A DNA stretch of 64,000 nt from Nansenia antarctica. Lineage: Eukaryota > Chordata > Actinopteri > Argentiniformes > Microstomatidae. Below the pieces are notes generated by a model that was not told the origin of the DNA, made no database searches, and saw nothing but the letters and a program-made list of their open reading frames with translations. A program made the position numbers and the translations under genes. The stretch covers positions 32,256,044 to 32,320,043 of the forward strand of contig OZ022345.1 in assembly GCA_963989245.1 (NCBI GenBank). Reading direction: 5' to 3'. Of the stretch, positions 1 through 9,689 are shown in pieces. Position 1 is the first letter of the stretch. Every line of letters starts with the position of its first letter.

Positions 1-424
1 GAGGAGGGGAGGGTGGAGGAGGGGAGGGTGGAGGAGGGGAGGGTCGAGGAGGGGAGGGTGGAGGAGGGGAGGGGAGGGTGGAGGAGGGGAGGGTGGAGGA
101 GGCGAGGGTGGAGGAGGGGAGGGTCGAGGAGGGGAGGGTGGAGGAGGGGAGGGGAGGGTGGAGGAGGGGAGGGGAGGGTGGAGGAGAGCAGGGGAGGGTG
201 GTGGAGAGCAGGGGAGGGTGGAGGAGGGGAGGGTGGAGGAGGGGAGGGTGGAGGAGAGCAGGGGAGGGTGGAGGAGGGGAGGGTGGAGGAGAGCAGGGGA
301 GGGTGAAGGAGGGGAGGGGAGGGTGGAGGAGGGGAGGGTGGAGGAGAGCAGGGGAGGGTGAAGGAGGGGAGGGGAGGGTGGAGGAGGGGAGGGTGGAGGA
401 GAGCAGGGGAGGGTGGAGGGGAGG
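1..424. repeat. Purine-only GA/GT minisatellite
   Basis: A tandem array of short units of the form GGAGGGGAGGGTG, with variants containing GAGCA. The plus strand is almost pure purine with runs of 3-4 G, so quadruplex or triplex formation is plausible. The array runs off the left edge of the window. The long open frames across it are only the translation of the repeat and are not genes. Confidence 0.9.
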
Positions 425-590
425 GTTTAGTTTAGTTTAGTTTAGTTTATTTATTTAGCACACAAGAAATTGTGCAAGGAGGGAACGAAGCCCAGAAGGC
501 TTGTACAGAGTTCCACTCCACGTCAATATCATTGTTTCAAATAAAAATCAAGGGACACTTACTGCACGTCAATAGGAGAAAAGAAACCAC
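425..590 (-). mobile_element. Probable 3' tail of a non-LTR retrotransposon
   Basis: Read on the minus strand, this stretch ends in AAATAAATAAACTAAAC followed by repeated ACTAAACT units directly against the minisatellite. That is the appearance of a LINE or SINE 3' end with a short tandem tail. No coding sequence is seen. The family is not recognised. Confidence 0.35.
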
Positions 591-636
591 AAACAAAATC
601 ATATCCATCGGGCAGAAAGGTAGGATAGCACATACA

Positions 637-1016
637 AACTGATTGATTGATTGAAAACCTTTATTGTCCCCAATGGGGAAATTTTGTTGTCAAACAGCTC
701 AGTTAGGGCAGACAGAAAACATTCAATAAAATACATAAAACAGTGCAGGCTCAATAAGTAAAAAGTTCCAAGTTCCAAAGTTCCAGCTCCAGGTCTCCCC
801 CACCCTGCAGGGCCTGGTTGTAGAGTCGGAGTGCAGCTGGAACAAAGGACTGTCCAAATCTTTTTGTACTTTGACGGGGGAGAACAAATCTGTGGCTGAA
901 CTTGCTCCTCATCCCCGCCAGCTCGCAGTACATCGGGTGGGAGGGATTGGCCAGCATGGCCGCCAGTTTTTTCCCCATTCTCTGTTCTGCCACCACCACC
1001 TGCCAAACACACAAGA
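637..1016 (-). pseudogene. LINE ORF2 C-terminus and 3' tail (fragment)
   Basis: A minus-strand open frame at 751-1014 encodes about 85 residues. It contains HPMYCELAGMRSKFSHRFVLP and, further on, SFVPAALRLYN, the kind of C-terminal segment found in many fish non-LTR retrotransposon polyproteins. Downstream on the same strand is a short palindromic tail (ATTTCCCCATTGGGGACAAT) followed by repeated AATC units at about 637-650, typical of a LINE 3' end. The fragment is 5'-truncated and has no reverse transcriptase, so it is a dead copy. The clade cannot be assigned from this piece. Confidence 0.6.
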
Positions 1017-1486
1017 CAAAAACAAAACAAACAAAAAAGAACTGAAAATAGATACAAGGATGGTAAGATTAGTAAAAAAAATAAACATAGATTTCCATCT
1101 AGCCCACCTTTCAACAGGAAAAGCACTAGAATATAAAGTAAACAGCTTATAACGAGATTAGGTATTTTTTCAGTTGCTTTTTGAAAGCCGATCGAGGTGT
1201 TGATCTCAGTGGCGAGCTCAAGGTGTTCCAGATTTTCGGACCTCTATAACAAATGTTAAATTGGTGGCTAGAAGTTCGACAGAAAGGTAAGTGGAGGTCA
1301 TTATTGAATCTTGTTGGATAAGAGTGGATGTCAGATGAGAAAATAAAGAAACTATGGAAAGTAGAAGGAAGATCTTGCTTGTTGTTGATGAATTTGTGTA
1401 TGAATAGGCATGTTTGAAAAATATTCAGTTTATTGATGGGTAATAATGAATATTTCCTAAATAGAGGTGCAGATGGTTCGAATCTA

Positions 1487-1600
1487 GGGTGGAGGAGGGG
1501 AGGGGAGGGGAGGGGAGGGTGGAGGAGGGGAGAGCAGGGGAAGGGAGGGTGGAGGACAGGAGGGGAGGGTGGAGGAGGGGGGAGGAGGGCAGGATATATG
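1487..1600. repeat. Second block of the GA/GT minisatellite
   Basis: The same GGTGGAGGAGGGGAGGGGAG units as at the left edge of the window. They lie after about 900 bp of non-repetitive sequence and LINE remains. Confidence 0.8.
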
Positions 1601-2170
1601 GTACAGAGCTCTGAAGCGTGTCGTCATGAGGTAGTTAGTTTTAGTCGAGTTGAAGTTACTTCTGGTTCAAGGCGAAAAATCCCAATTATTTTTTTACTAT
1701 CTGGATGTATTCAAACAGCTAATAGAGGCATTGTGTACCATGCACGGCTGGGGTTACATCTTTCCTGTCAGATTAACTCATTGATCTGACAAATCATAAA
1801 TTGTCTTTGGCGTTTACTGTGTGTGAGAAGACAAAAGATGAGAGATATGCAAGATGTATTCAACAAAATACAATATCCCAATTCAACACACTGTAAACTG
1901 AGGAGAATACTTTTTGTCATAAATAAATCTGTTGGACAAAGTAACTATTTTAGTCCTTCCCCATAATGTGGATAACCAGACTAGCGGTCTGAGAGGTGTG
2001 TTGTTCCCGACACACTGGGGGTATGACGATGGCTCATGCCAAGGTTCAGTGCTGCCCCCCGCTGTCACTATCTGTGTTTCCTGTCTCCACCTCTCTCTCC
2101 CTGGCAAACAGCGCCACCCAGTGGTCACCCTACAAACATGCAAGTGAATCTCGACTCGTTCAGTAACTAA
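1601..2170. other. Intergenic, nothing recognised
   Basis: No coding, RNA or repeat signal that I can support was seen in this interval. The short open frames on both strands lack domain signatures or splice context. Confidence 0.4.
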
Positions 2171-2185
2171 AGACACTGTCATCTT

Positions 2186-2372
2186 TTGTTCGTGAACACT
2201 TTAAATAGTGAAAATACCACCGCTCGTCCGTGATCAGACTTTGCTGAGGTGCTGGAACTGAATATATACTATAATCTATAATCTGAGTATCAAAAGAATG
2301 CAAAATAACAGCATCCTCCCACTCAAACACTGTGCAAAAAAATGTAGTTTATCGCGAGCTTTCAGTTATGAA
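2186..2372 (-). repeat. Dispersed repeat also found near 12.03 and 52.06 kb
   Basis: On the minus strand this segment reads through GAAAGCTCGCGATAAAC, then TTTTTTTGCACAG, then a block ending in GGTATTTTCACTAT. The same order occurs on the plus strand at 12027-12170, and a shorter version lies at 52055-52145. The motif 'AGCTTGCAATAAAC...TTTGCACA' resembles a retroelement 3' end, possibly Penelope-like. The family assignment is a guess; the repetition is seen directly. Confidence 0.5.
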
Positions 2373-2868
2373 CACTTTGAATGAGCATAGATGTAACAGT
2401 GGTTCTAGGAGTAGTACTAGGAGTAGATAGGGTTTTAGAGTTCAAACATTTGGTGTGTTTTTTATTTTGCACAGATAAAATCTCAGAACTCAGAATCAAA
2501 TCTCCCAACTCAAATGAGATCCTGGGAGCAAAACAAGTCCAAATGGAGGACAGGACGATGTTTATATGGATGGATGAAGGGGTCACCCCTCTAAAGAGTT
2601 TATAAAGCACTAACTCCTCTGTGGACGACCCCCCCCCCCCTGTACACGATGCACAGAAACAACATGAGGGCAGTTGAAGAGGTTTCCGATGGTTTGCCAT
2701 CTTTTCTAAATTATTTTCTTTCTTTCTATTTTCTTCCCTCTTTTCTTTGTGAGACGAGACCAGATGAACTGAAACATAGTCGGGCATAAAGCTTTCATAT
2801 GGATTCAAACAATAACAATACCTTTCATACCTGTGACGATTTGTGTAAATGTTTGTGCCTGCTGCTTT
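2373..2868. other. Intergenic, nothing recognised
   Basis: AT-rich sequence with a C-run at about 2630-2641. No gene or mobile element could be supported. Confidence 0.35.
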
Positions 2869-3400
2869 TGATGCTAACACACCCAATGCTAGGGATTCTC
2901 CCTCTCTCCTCCCTCCCCTCCGCACCCTCCCTCCTCTCTGCTCCCTCCCTCCCTGTCTAGAGAGGGGTCCCCCCCCACAGCGGAGGGGGGGGGGGGGGTG
3001 TAATGGTGTTTCCCTGAAATCAGAGGCCAGTCCCAGAGACACCGCTGCTCTGCACTATCTACAGAGAGGCAGAGAGAGAGAGGGGGAGGGAGGGAGAGAG
3101 GAGGCAGGCAGAGGAGAGATGAGGGAGGGAGGGATACTGGAGCCACACAGAGGAAAGCTGGGAGATGTGTGTGTGTGTGGGGGGGGGGGGTGGTTGGGGG
3201 AAGCTGGGATGGAGAGGAAGCTACCTCTGATGTAACAGACATGAGGAGAGCGCGGGGTACATAACAGCTGCACCAGTCCTTTCTAAGACCTTTCTGTCTC
3301 CAGAAGGAGAGAGGAGGGAGGGAGGGAGGAGAGAGGGAGGGAGGAGAGAGGAGGGTCTCTAGAAGGAGGTGGAGGAAAAGCAGGGAGAACCACCGATGGG
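2869..3400. repeat. Low-complexity CT-rich then GA-rich tracts
   Basis: A CT-rich block (about 2896-2960) is followed by C and G runs (2970-3000), then by several GGGAGGGA/GAGAGAGG blocks (3060-3135 and 3297-3375). The open frames on both strands are compositional artefacts. Confidence 0.7.
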
Positions 3401-3509
3401 CTTTCTCCTATCCCATCAATTATTCACCTCCGTCCCTCTCTGGGCTAGCCAGGGGATATCCCCATCTGCCTTACTGGGAGCAGAGTCAGCTCTCTCTCTC
3501 TCTAATGCA

Positions 3510-3512
<3 letters not shown>

Positions 3513-3561
<49 letters not shown>
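3513..3561. repeat. (AC)n microsatellite
   Basis: About 24 uninterrupted AC units. They are followed by degenerate ACACACAGAGAA repeats up to about 3608. Confidence 0.95.
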
Positions 3562-3565
<4 letters not shown>

Positions 3566-3662
3566 CTAACACACACAGAGAAACACACACAGAGAAACAC
3601 ACACAGAGTGGGAGCCCCAGTGCTGCAGTATCCCAGCAGCAGTATGTTATGTAACTGGACTG

Positions 3663-3664
<2 letters not shown>

Positions 3665-3709
<45 letters not shown>
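3665..3709. repeat. (AC)n microsatellite
   Basis: About 22 uninterrupted CA units, roughly 100 bp from the previous array. Confidence 0.95.
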
Positions 3710-3712
<3 letters not shown>

Positions 3713-3827
3713 TCAGGGATACCAATAGTATGTTCCAACAGTGTACATGGAGCGAGTGACACTGTTTTTAACCAGAGTTTACAGTGATGCATCTGCCTCT
3801 GCACCAGCTACCTGCAAACACAGTTGG

Positions 3828-3905
3828 TGTAGCTGACTGGCTAGTGAACAGTTGTTGTAGCTGACTGGCTAGTGAACTGGCTAGCTGACTGGCTAGTGAA
3901 TTCAC
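3828..3905. repeat. Short tandem repeat, GTAGCTGACTGGCTAGTGAA units
   Basis: Three to four imperfect copies of GTAGCTGACTGGCTAGTGAA, some shortened to CTGACTGGCTAGTGAA. Confidence 0.75.
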
Positions 3906-3984
3906 TGTATTCATACTCAACCTACGACCTGGAGGTCTCCTGTCTGTGGGGGCTGGTACGAGAAGGGCTCTCTGGGGTGTCCAA

Positions 3985-5130
3985 ACTCTTTTCAAAGAGG
4001 GCCAGATTTGATCATGTGAAGATGACCGGGGGCCTGAGAAGTTCGATTCCTCCACTGCCTTCAAGCTTGGGATACACCAAGGTCAATTGTTCCATAAACC
4101 CCTGGGCACTGCACCTTTTGTCTTTATATTAAAACACATTTTTACACAGGTTACTATTAGGACAAGTCCAAAGAACAAGTTATTGAAAAAGTAAACTGCT
4201 ATAAGTATGACTGTTAGACAATGCTGTAGATTTACATTTATGTACATCACCTTTATGTTTTGTTGTGTCTATTTGCTGTCTTTTTAATTTATTGTCCAAC
4301 GTCAACTGTTACTTGTGATGGATGTCTGTTCATTGTCTGTTTATTGAAAATAATAAAAACTATTAATCATAAAAAAAAAAAAAAGATGCCCGGGGGCCAA
4401 GTCCCTTCTGACATGTTTAAACCATAACCGTTCCATACAAATACACTTAGAAGGATTGTCATTGTCCCAATTGTCTTTATTTTTCAAATGGCAGTGTACC
4501 CAAATGTAAGCCACTCGGGCAGGCGTGAACAACTCTAAAAACACACTTCTTTCATTCACATCTGAAGAGTCAGATAGCATTGAACAAACTATATGGAATA
4601 CCTTAAACTTCCATAAAGTTGATTAAGATCTTTACCTCATGTTCATTTTAAACAGGAGTTATAAGTAATGCAAAGTTGTCTGTTATTAAAGTTTAAAACA
4701 TGTGAATTTTGCTCTTATCTTTTACAAGATCATTCAGAAAATAATAGTTTGTCACATCTATAGGTACATAACATCAACAGTTAGAGCCAAATCTTATTCA
4801 CGAGTTTAATACAAATAAATGTTGCTTCTTCTCAGGGCAAATATAATATAGTAATTCCCATTTTTCCTGAAAGCGGCGGCCCTCACTGTCAACTGTCCTC
4901 TTTTCATTTGCAGTCGCCATGGTAGAATAGAAATGAGCGGGAAGGTTCACAGCAAGAGATGTTACAGAGACCGGAACCATTAGAGTGGTGCTGCCATCTT
5001 GTGGTGAAATGAGGAATTGCATTTTAAAGATTTATTCTGTTTGACGAGGCTAGCGGGCCATAATTATAAGCCGCGAGCCGTATGAAATCTGAACGCAGGC
5101 TGTGATTGGCCCTCGGGCGGGAGTTTTGAC
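3985..5130. mobile_element. Degraded DNA-transposon-like repeat (tentative)
   Basis: The left part (GGGTGTCCAAACTCTTTTCAAAGAGGGCC) and the right part (GCGGGCCATAATTATAAGCCGCGAGCC, about 5049-5080) look like the ends of the 'gggccaaa...gcgggcc' repeats common in vertebrates. The middle continues across the LINE insertion at 4035-4382. No transposase or clear terminal inverted repeat was found, so type and borders are uncertain. Confidence 0.3.
4035..4382 (+). mobile_element. 5'-truncated LINE insertion with poly(A) and TSD
   Basis: This 348-bp insert ends on the plus strand in a run of A (about 4371-4384) preceded by AATAAAAAC. It is bracketed by matching direct repeats of 16 bp (4019-4034 and 4383-4398, AAGATGACCGGGGGCC against AAGATGCCCGGGGGCC, one mismatch). 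This is the signature of L1-type target-primed insertion. The first 100 bp may encode the end of an ORF2, but no diagnostic domain remains. Confidence 0.7.
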
Positions 5131-5200
5131 ATTGAAAGCTCTTTCTGACGCATCGTTATGTTGCACTGTTGGATGGTTACCGTGATTCCTTGGAAGAAAT

Positions 5201-5353
5201 TGTTAAGATTAATAACTGTCCGCACCTTGGATAACAGTCATCACTTTATTATCTCCTCACATCGCCATCTTGCACACCAACAACACGTGTCAACCGAGGG
5301 TAACTCCACTAACTTCCGGTGTCTCTTAAAGGTGCAGTCCCACATACATAACA
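5201..5353 (-). repeat. 3' LTR of element A
   Basis: 153 bp with TGTT/AACA ends. On the minus strand it contains AATAAA (in GAGATAATAAAGTG) as a likely poly(A) signal. It is preceded on that strand by the purine tract GTGGGGGGGGGTAAA (5354-5368), the expected polypurine primer. Confidence 0.93.
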
Positions 5354-5529
5354 TTTACCCCCCCCCACAGGAACCAGAAGAACACAATGAATAACACAAC
5401 ATTATAATTATCAAACTTTTTTTTTCTTTTTTTTAAACTTGATGAACTGGGTAGACTGCCAGTCACCAGCATAGCCATGTGGGTTATTCTGCCACTGAAC
5501 AGGCTATGCCCTAAACCCTACCCTTGGGT

Positions 5530-6450
5530 TCACCAGTCCACGGTATAGTCTCTCAGGTGTGCTGGTCTGACCCGGGCACGGGCCGGACGAGCCTCTGGGC
5601 GAACCCCGGCCTCCACCAGTTCAGGTGGGAACTCAGCTGGACCCTGCGGTTGTTCTGGGTCTATGATGGGAGGCGATGCCACCTTCCGAAGCCGGCTTGC
5701 GTGCCACCGTGATCCGTCGTCCAGGCGAAACGAGGCTGGGCCCAGCTGAGCGGTGACCTTCATCGGCGCAGACCAGAACGAGAGCAGCTTGTGGTCCCGG
5801 TTAGGGCGGCGAATCCTGACCCAGCCCCCCTCTGTGAAGGGAGGTATTCTCACCCTCCGTCTCCTATCGAACCGCTGCTTCATCCGCCACTGTGCGTCTG
5901 CGACCCTGGCGCTCTGGCAGGGTGCTGCTGCTGGCGTGGCGACCGCTGGGGCCCGCAGCCGATTGAGAGGAAGCTGCAGCTCACGGCCCATCATCAGGAG
6001 TGCTGGGGAGCTGCCGGTAGTTGAGTGCGGCGTTGCTCTGTAGTGAAGCAGGGTGCGGAGCAGCGCGGCTGAGAACGGCAGGCCATCTGCCAGGTGTGCT
6101 CTGACCCCATTCTTCAGAGTCTGGTTAAAACGCTCGACCCCCCCATTTGCCTCCGGGTGGTAGAACGCCGTACGTATGTGGTTGATCCCCCTTTCCTCCA
6201 CGAAGACGGCAAACTCCGCTGAGACAAACTGCGGGCCATTATCCGTTGTGATGGCGTTTGGATTGCCCCACCGAGCAAACAGAGAGGAGAGGAAGTCAGT
6301 GACCACCCGAGCTGTTACGGACCCCGTGGCGACCACCTCTGGCCACTTTGAGTGGAGGTCGTAGGCCACTAGGAGGAAACGTTGGTGGTGTGGGACGCCA
6401 TGAAGTTCGCCACATATGTCCAGCTGGATGTGCTCCCAAGGCGTGGGTGG
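5530..6450 (-). pseudogene. Integrase core and C-terminal domain of element A, beyond an in-frame TGA
   Basis: The same reading frame continues directly past the TGA at 6451-6453 to a natural stop at 5530. It carries the DDE integrase core: the first acidic residue just after the stop, TDNGPQF, and HPEANGGVERFNQTLK with the catalytic Glu. A basic C-terminal domain that could bind DNA follows (FDRRRRVRIPPF). Because the stop separates the zinc domain from the catalytic core, this copy cannot make full-length integrase without readthrough. The simplest reading is a recent nonsense mutation. Confidence 0.85.
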
Positions 6451-9400
6451 TCACTGCAAGGGCTGTAGGGGTGGTGAGGGTGGCGGGCCCGTCTTCCCAC
6501 TGACCAGGCAGGCCGTGCACTCCTTCACCATCATCTCGATATCACGGTCTATGCCCGGCCACCACACCAAATCCCTGCAGCGCTGCTTCACCTTTACAAT
6601 GCCCAGGTGGCCCTCGTGCGCCACGGCGAGGACGCGCGCCCTGAGGTCGCTGGGGATGAACGTGCGGAGCCCCCGGGCCACACAGACACCGTTCCAGCAG
6701 GTCAGTTCATTCCTGACCCGATGAAAAGGCGCCAGCTCCTCCGGCACTTTCGTGGGCCAACCCTCCCGGATGTAAGTGCGGAGATGGGAGAGCGTGGGGT
6801 CCTCTGTCGACGCGCGCTGAAGGTCCTCCAGGGAAACCGTGGCCTGGAGTGGGGCGTGAAGCATGAGCACGAGCTCTGACTCCATCTCGTCTGGGCCCTT
6901 GTTGGGCAACGGGCCGGGGTTGGGGCCGCCGAGTGCTGGGACGGGGGTGGCTCGGGAGAGCAGGTCAGCCACTACATTTTCCCTGCCGGGGGTAAACAGT
7001 GTGGTGAAATCATACGGTTGAAGCCTCTCCGACCAGCGGTAGATCCTCAGCGGCTTGTGGCCCGAACCTGAAGTAGCGAGCAGGGCCGTGAGAGCCTGGT
7101 GGTCAGTTCGCAATGTAAAGTGTCGCCCGTACACATACATATGCCACCGCTCGCACGCCCAGACGCAGGCTAGCGCCTCCCGCTCCCCCACCGAGTACTT
7201 TTGTTCAGCTGTGTTGAGGGACCGAGAGGCGAATGCCACCGGGCGTTCCGTGCCCCCCTGGATCTGGGACAGCACCGCCCCGATCGCCGTGTTGGATGCA
7301 TCACACGTCACGAGTGTGGGGCTCGCCAGGTCAAAGAATGCCAGCACCGGCGGCGAGGTCAGCTGCTTCTTCAGTTGGTGAATAGCAGCAGAGCAGGCCG
7401 GGGTCCACTCCCAGACCGCGTCCTGTTTCAATAGTTCACGCAGTGGGGAGGTGGTCATGGAGTATCGGGGAAGGAAACGCAGGTAGTAGGCCGTCATCCC
7501 AAGAAACGAAGCCAGCTGAGCTGGGCAGGACGGCTCCGGCAGGCACAGCACAGCCTCTACGTTAGAGTGTAGCGGGCTGAGTCCGTCGGCGGTCAGGCGG
7601 AACCCCACGAACTCGATGACCGGAGTGGCGAAGGTGCACTTTTCCCCATTTAGCGTGAGGTTGTGGCTGGCGAGGACGTCCAACACCCTCGCCAGGCGCT
7701 CGTCATGGACGTCCGGTGTCGCACCATGGACCACTATGTCGTCCAGGAAGATGACCACGCCCGGGATGCCGGCGAAGATGGTGGTCATGATCTTCTGGAA
7801 ACAGCTGGGGGCTGAGCTGAGACCGAAGGGCATGCGGGTGTAGCGGAACACCCCGCCATGCGTCACGAAAGCTGTCAGGTTGCGGCTGTCGGGGTGCAGC
7901 GGAACCTGTAGGTAGCCTTGGCGAAGGTCGAGTTTCGAGAACACAGAGGAGCCGTAGAAATGTGCAGCCAGCTCCTCCACCGTGGGCAGCGGGTACCTGT
8001 CCGGGATCACTGCCTTGTTGACTGACCTGAGATCGATGCACGGACGCAGGCCCCCTGACTTTTTCTTTACCACCACCAGGTTCGAAATCCAGGGGGAGGC
8101 ATCGACACGCTCGATGATGCCCGCATCCGAGAGTTTCTGGAGCTCGGCGGTGACGTCGTCGCGTAGGGCGAGGGGCAGGCGGCGTATGGGCTGTATCACC
8201 GGATGCACCTCGGGCTTGAGGAGGGGCTGGTGGTTGAAGGCGGTGAGGCAGCCCAAACCGCTGAATAGAGCAGGCCAGCGTTGTTCCCACGGCGAGCCGA
8301 CAGACAAGATGGCGGATCTAACATTGTCCATGAGGGTGAAACCCAGCTCGCAAAACAAATCAAAACCCATGAGGTTAGAACCCTGGTGAGACACCTGAAA
8401 GGTGAATGAGGGGAGGGCCTTAGTCCCGTAACGCACAGTGAAGGCGATTGTGCCCACCATGTCTATTTTGGAGTGCCCATAGCCATATAGGTCCTCGGCG
8501 TTGGCAGTGAGCGTTCGGAGTGGAAAGAGCCGCCGTACCGTGGCAGCGTTCATGAGCGACCTGGAGGCCCCCGTATCCACCAGCAGTGGGAGGCGAACCC
8601 CATCCAGCTCAACAGTGCACCACTTAGCCGGTCGGGGGGTGGCAGTCACTGAATGGATGGTCGTCTGTGTGGGCCGTCCCGGTGTACCTTGTGGCCGTGG
8701 ACTGTCTGTTGTGGGGGTAGAGCGGCAGACCCGGGCAAAATGGTTCTGCCTGCCACAGCGCTGACACTGCTGCCCCTTGGCAGGGCAGTTTGGGGCTCGG
8801 CTTTGGTGTGATGATGAGCCACAATTACCACAGGCCCGGCGTGTTGTCGAACCCTGGCGTGCAGCAAAGTTCACATCGAGGCCGTCCTCTGGGAAACCGG
8901 ACTCGGAAGGCTCCGTGGGCGGTGCCACCATTTGAGTTAGTAGCATGGGTCTGGGGGGAAAAGAGCTGGAGGTGGGTGCTAGCTGTGACTTCAAGGCTGC
9001 TGCTGACTCGAGCTGGAATGCTAAATCCACAGCTTTAGCTAAAGTTAAGTCGTCTGGCATCATTAACAACTTGTCTCTGAGCTTTGAGTTATTAGTGTGT
9101 TCAGCCAGCTGATCCCGTATCAGTTCGTCTTCCAGCACCCCGAATTTACAGAGGCTGGCTAGTCCCCTCAGATCAGCCACGTAATGGTGGATAGACTCAC
9201 CCGTCTGCTGCCCACGTTGGCGAAACATTATCCGCCGGAGCATTACATTCTGTGGAGCAGCAAAATGTCCATTGAGCAGTGTCACACAGTCCGCGTATCT
9301 CGGAGCGGGTCCGAGAGTCCGAAAAATCCGCTGTCCCTCGCTGCCCAGTGAGTGAATCAGCAGGGCTTTTCTTCGTTGGTCACTAGCACCGGCCAACCCG

Positions 9401-9507
9401 GCGGCTACTATGAATGTTTCGAAGGACTCACACCAGCGAATCCACGGGACCGGTGGATCGCCCGGCAGGGCGAGGAACGGGGGAAGAGGTGAGAGTAGAG
9501 AATCCAT
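6451..9507 (-). CDS. Gag-Pol polyprotein, N-terminal part, of element A
   Basis: One continuous minus-strand frame of about 1018 residues. The frame is open to 9522, but the first ATG is at 9507 (MDSLLSPLPP), just after the primer site. Domains in order: Gag matrix/capsid-like region; two zinc-knuckle-like motifs near residue 225 (CGNC...H...C, then CQRCGRQNHFARVC, a CX2CX4HX4C); an aspartic protease with LVDTGAS near residue 310; reverse transcriptase with FSKLDLRQGY and the catalytic FLDDIVVH; RNase H starting at TCDASNTAIG; and the integrase HHCC zinc domain (HEGHLG...CTAC). Gag and Pol are fused in one frame with no frameshift between them. The frame ends at TGA 6451-6453, after the zinc domain and before the integrase core. 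Confidence 0.9.
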   Translation of the reverse strand: MDSLLSPLPPFLALPGDPPVPWIRWCESFETFIVAAGLAGASDQRRKALLIHSLGSEGQRIFRTLGPAPRYADCVTLLNGHFAAPQNVMLRRIMFRQRGQQTGESIHHYVADLRGLASLCKFGVLEDELIRDQLAEHTNNSKLRDKLLMMPDDLTLAKAVDLAFQLESAAALKSQLAPTSSSFPPRPMLLTQMVAPPTEPSESGFPEDGLDVNFAARQGSTTRRACGNCGSSSHQSRAPNCPAKGQQCQRCGRQNHFARVCRSTPTTDSPRPQGTPGRPTQTTIHSVTATPRPAKWCTVELDGVRLPLLVDTGASRSLMNAATVRRLFPLRTLTANAEDLYGYGHSKIDMVGTIAFTVRYGTKALPSFTFQVSHQGSNLMGFDLFCELGFTLMDNVRSAILSVGSPWEQRWPALFSGLGCLTAFNHQPLLKPEVHPVIQPIRRLPLALRDDVTAELQKLSDAGIIERVDASPWISNLVVVKKKSGGLRPCIDLRSVNKAVIPDRYPLPTVEELAAHFYGSSVFSKLDLRQGYLQVPLHPDSRNLTAFVTHGGVFRYTRMPFGLSSAPSCFQKIMTTIFAGIPGVVIFLDDIVVHGATPDVHDERLARVLDVLASHNLTLNGEKCTFATPVIEFVGFRLTADGLSPLHSNVEAVLCLPEPSCPAQLASFLGMTAYYLRFLPRYSMTTSPLRELLKQDAVWEWTPACSAAIHQLKKQLTSPPVLAFFDLASPTLVTCDASNTAIGAVLSQIQGGTERPVAFASRSLNTAEQKYSVGEREALACVWACERWHMYVYGRHFTLRTDHQALTALLATSGSGHKPLRIYRWSERLQPYDFTTLFTPGRENVVADLLSRATPVPALGGPNPGPLPNKGPDEMESELVLMLHAPLQATVSLEDLQRASTEDPTLSHLRTYIREGWPTKVPEELAPFHRVRNELTCWNGVCVARGLRTFIPSDLRARVLAVAHEGHLGIVKVKQRCRDLVWWPGIDRDIEMMVKECTACLVSGKTGPPPSPPLQPLQ

Positions 9508-9508
9508 A

Positions 9509-9521
9509 ATCCTCGTCGCCA
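9509..9521 (-). other. Primer-binding site, tRNA-Ser(GCT) type
   Basis: Immediately inside the 5' LTR, after one spacer base, the minus strand reads TGGCGACGAGGAT. This is complementary to the 3' end of vertebrate tRNA-Ser(GCT) plus CCA (ATCCTCGTCGCCA) over 13 bases. The tRNA identity is from memory of the tRNA sequence. The primer site overlaps the first bases upstream of the Gag ATG. Confidence 0.75.
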
Positions 9522-9522
9522 A

Positions 9523-9675
9523 TGTTAAGATTAATAACTGTCCGCACCTTGGATAACAGTCATCACTTTATTATCTCCTCACATCGCCATCTTGCACACC
9601 AACAACACGTGTCAACCGGGGGTAACTCCACTAACTTCCGGTGTCTCTTAAAGGTGCAGTCCCACATACATAACA
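9523..9675 (-). repeat. 5' LTR of element A
   Basis: 153 bp, differing from the 3' copy at a single base. It is unusually short for a gypsy element LTR. Confidence 0.93.
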
Positions 9676-9689
9676 GAAATCAGTTAAAT

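Larger units (their letters stand above)
5201..9675 (-). mobile_element. Complete short-LTR Ty3/gypsy retrotransposon (element A)
   Basis: A 4475-bp element bounded by 153-bp direct repeats that start TGTTAAG and end CATAACA. It is flanked on both sides by the 5-bp target duplication GAAAT (5196-5200 and 9676-9680). Coding is on the minus strand in the order Gag, protease, reverse transcriptase, RNase H, integrase, which is the Ty3/gypsy order. The two LTRs differ at one base by eye (CCGAGGG against CCGGGGG), so the insertion is young. Its one evident coding lesion is an in-frame TGA at 6451-6453. Confidence 0.95.

Noticed and set aside
13..440. Overlapping open frames of 67-120 codons in the GA minisatellite
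   Set aside because: They are direct translations of a purine repeat in different frames, with no domain, splice or promoter context.
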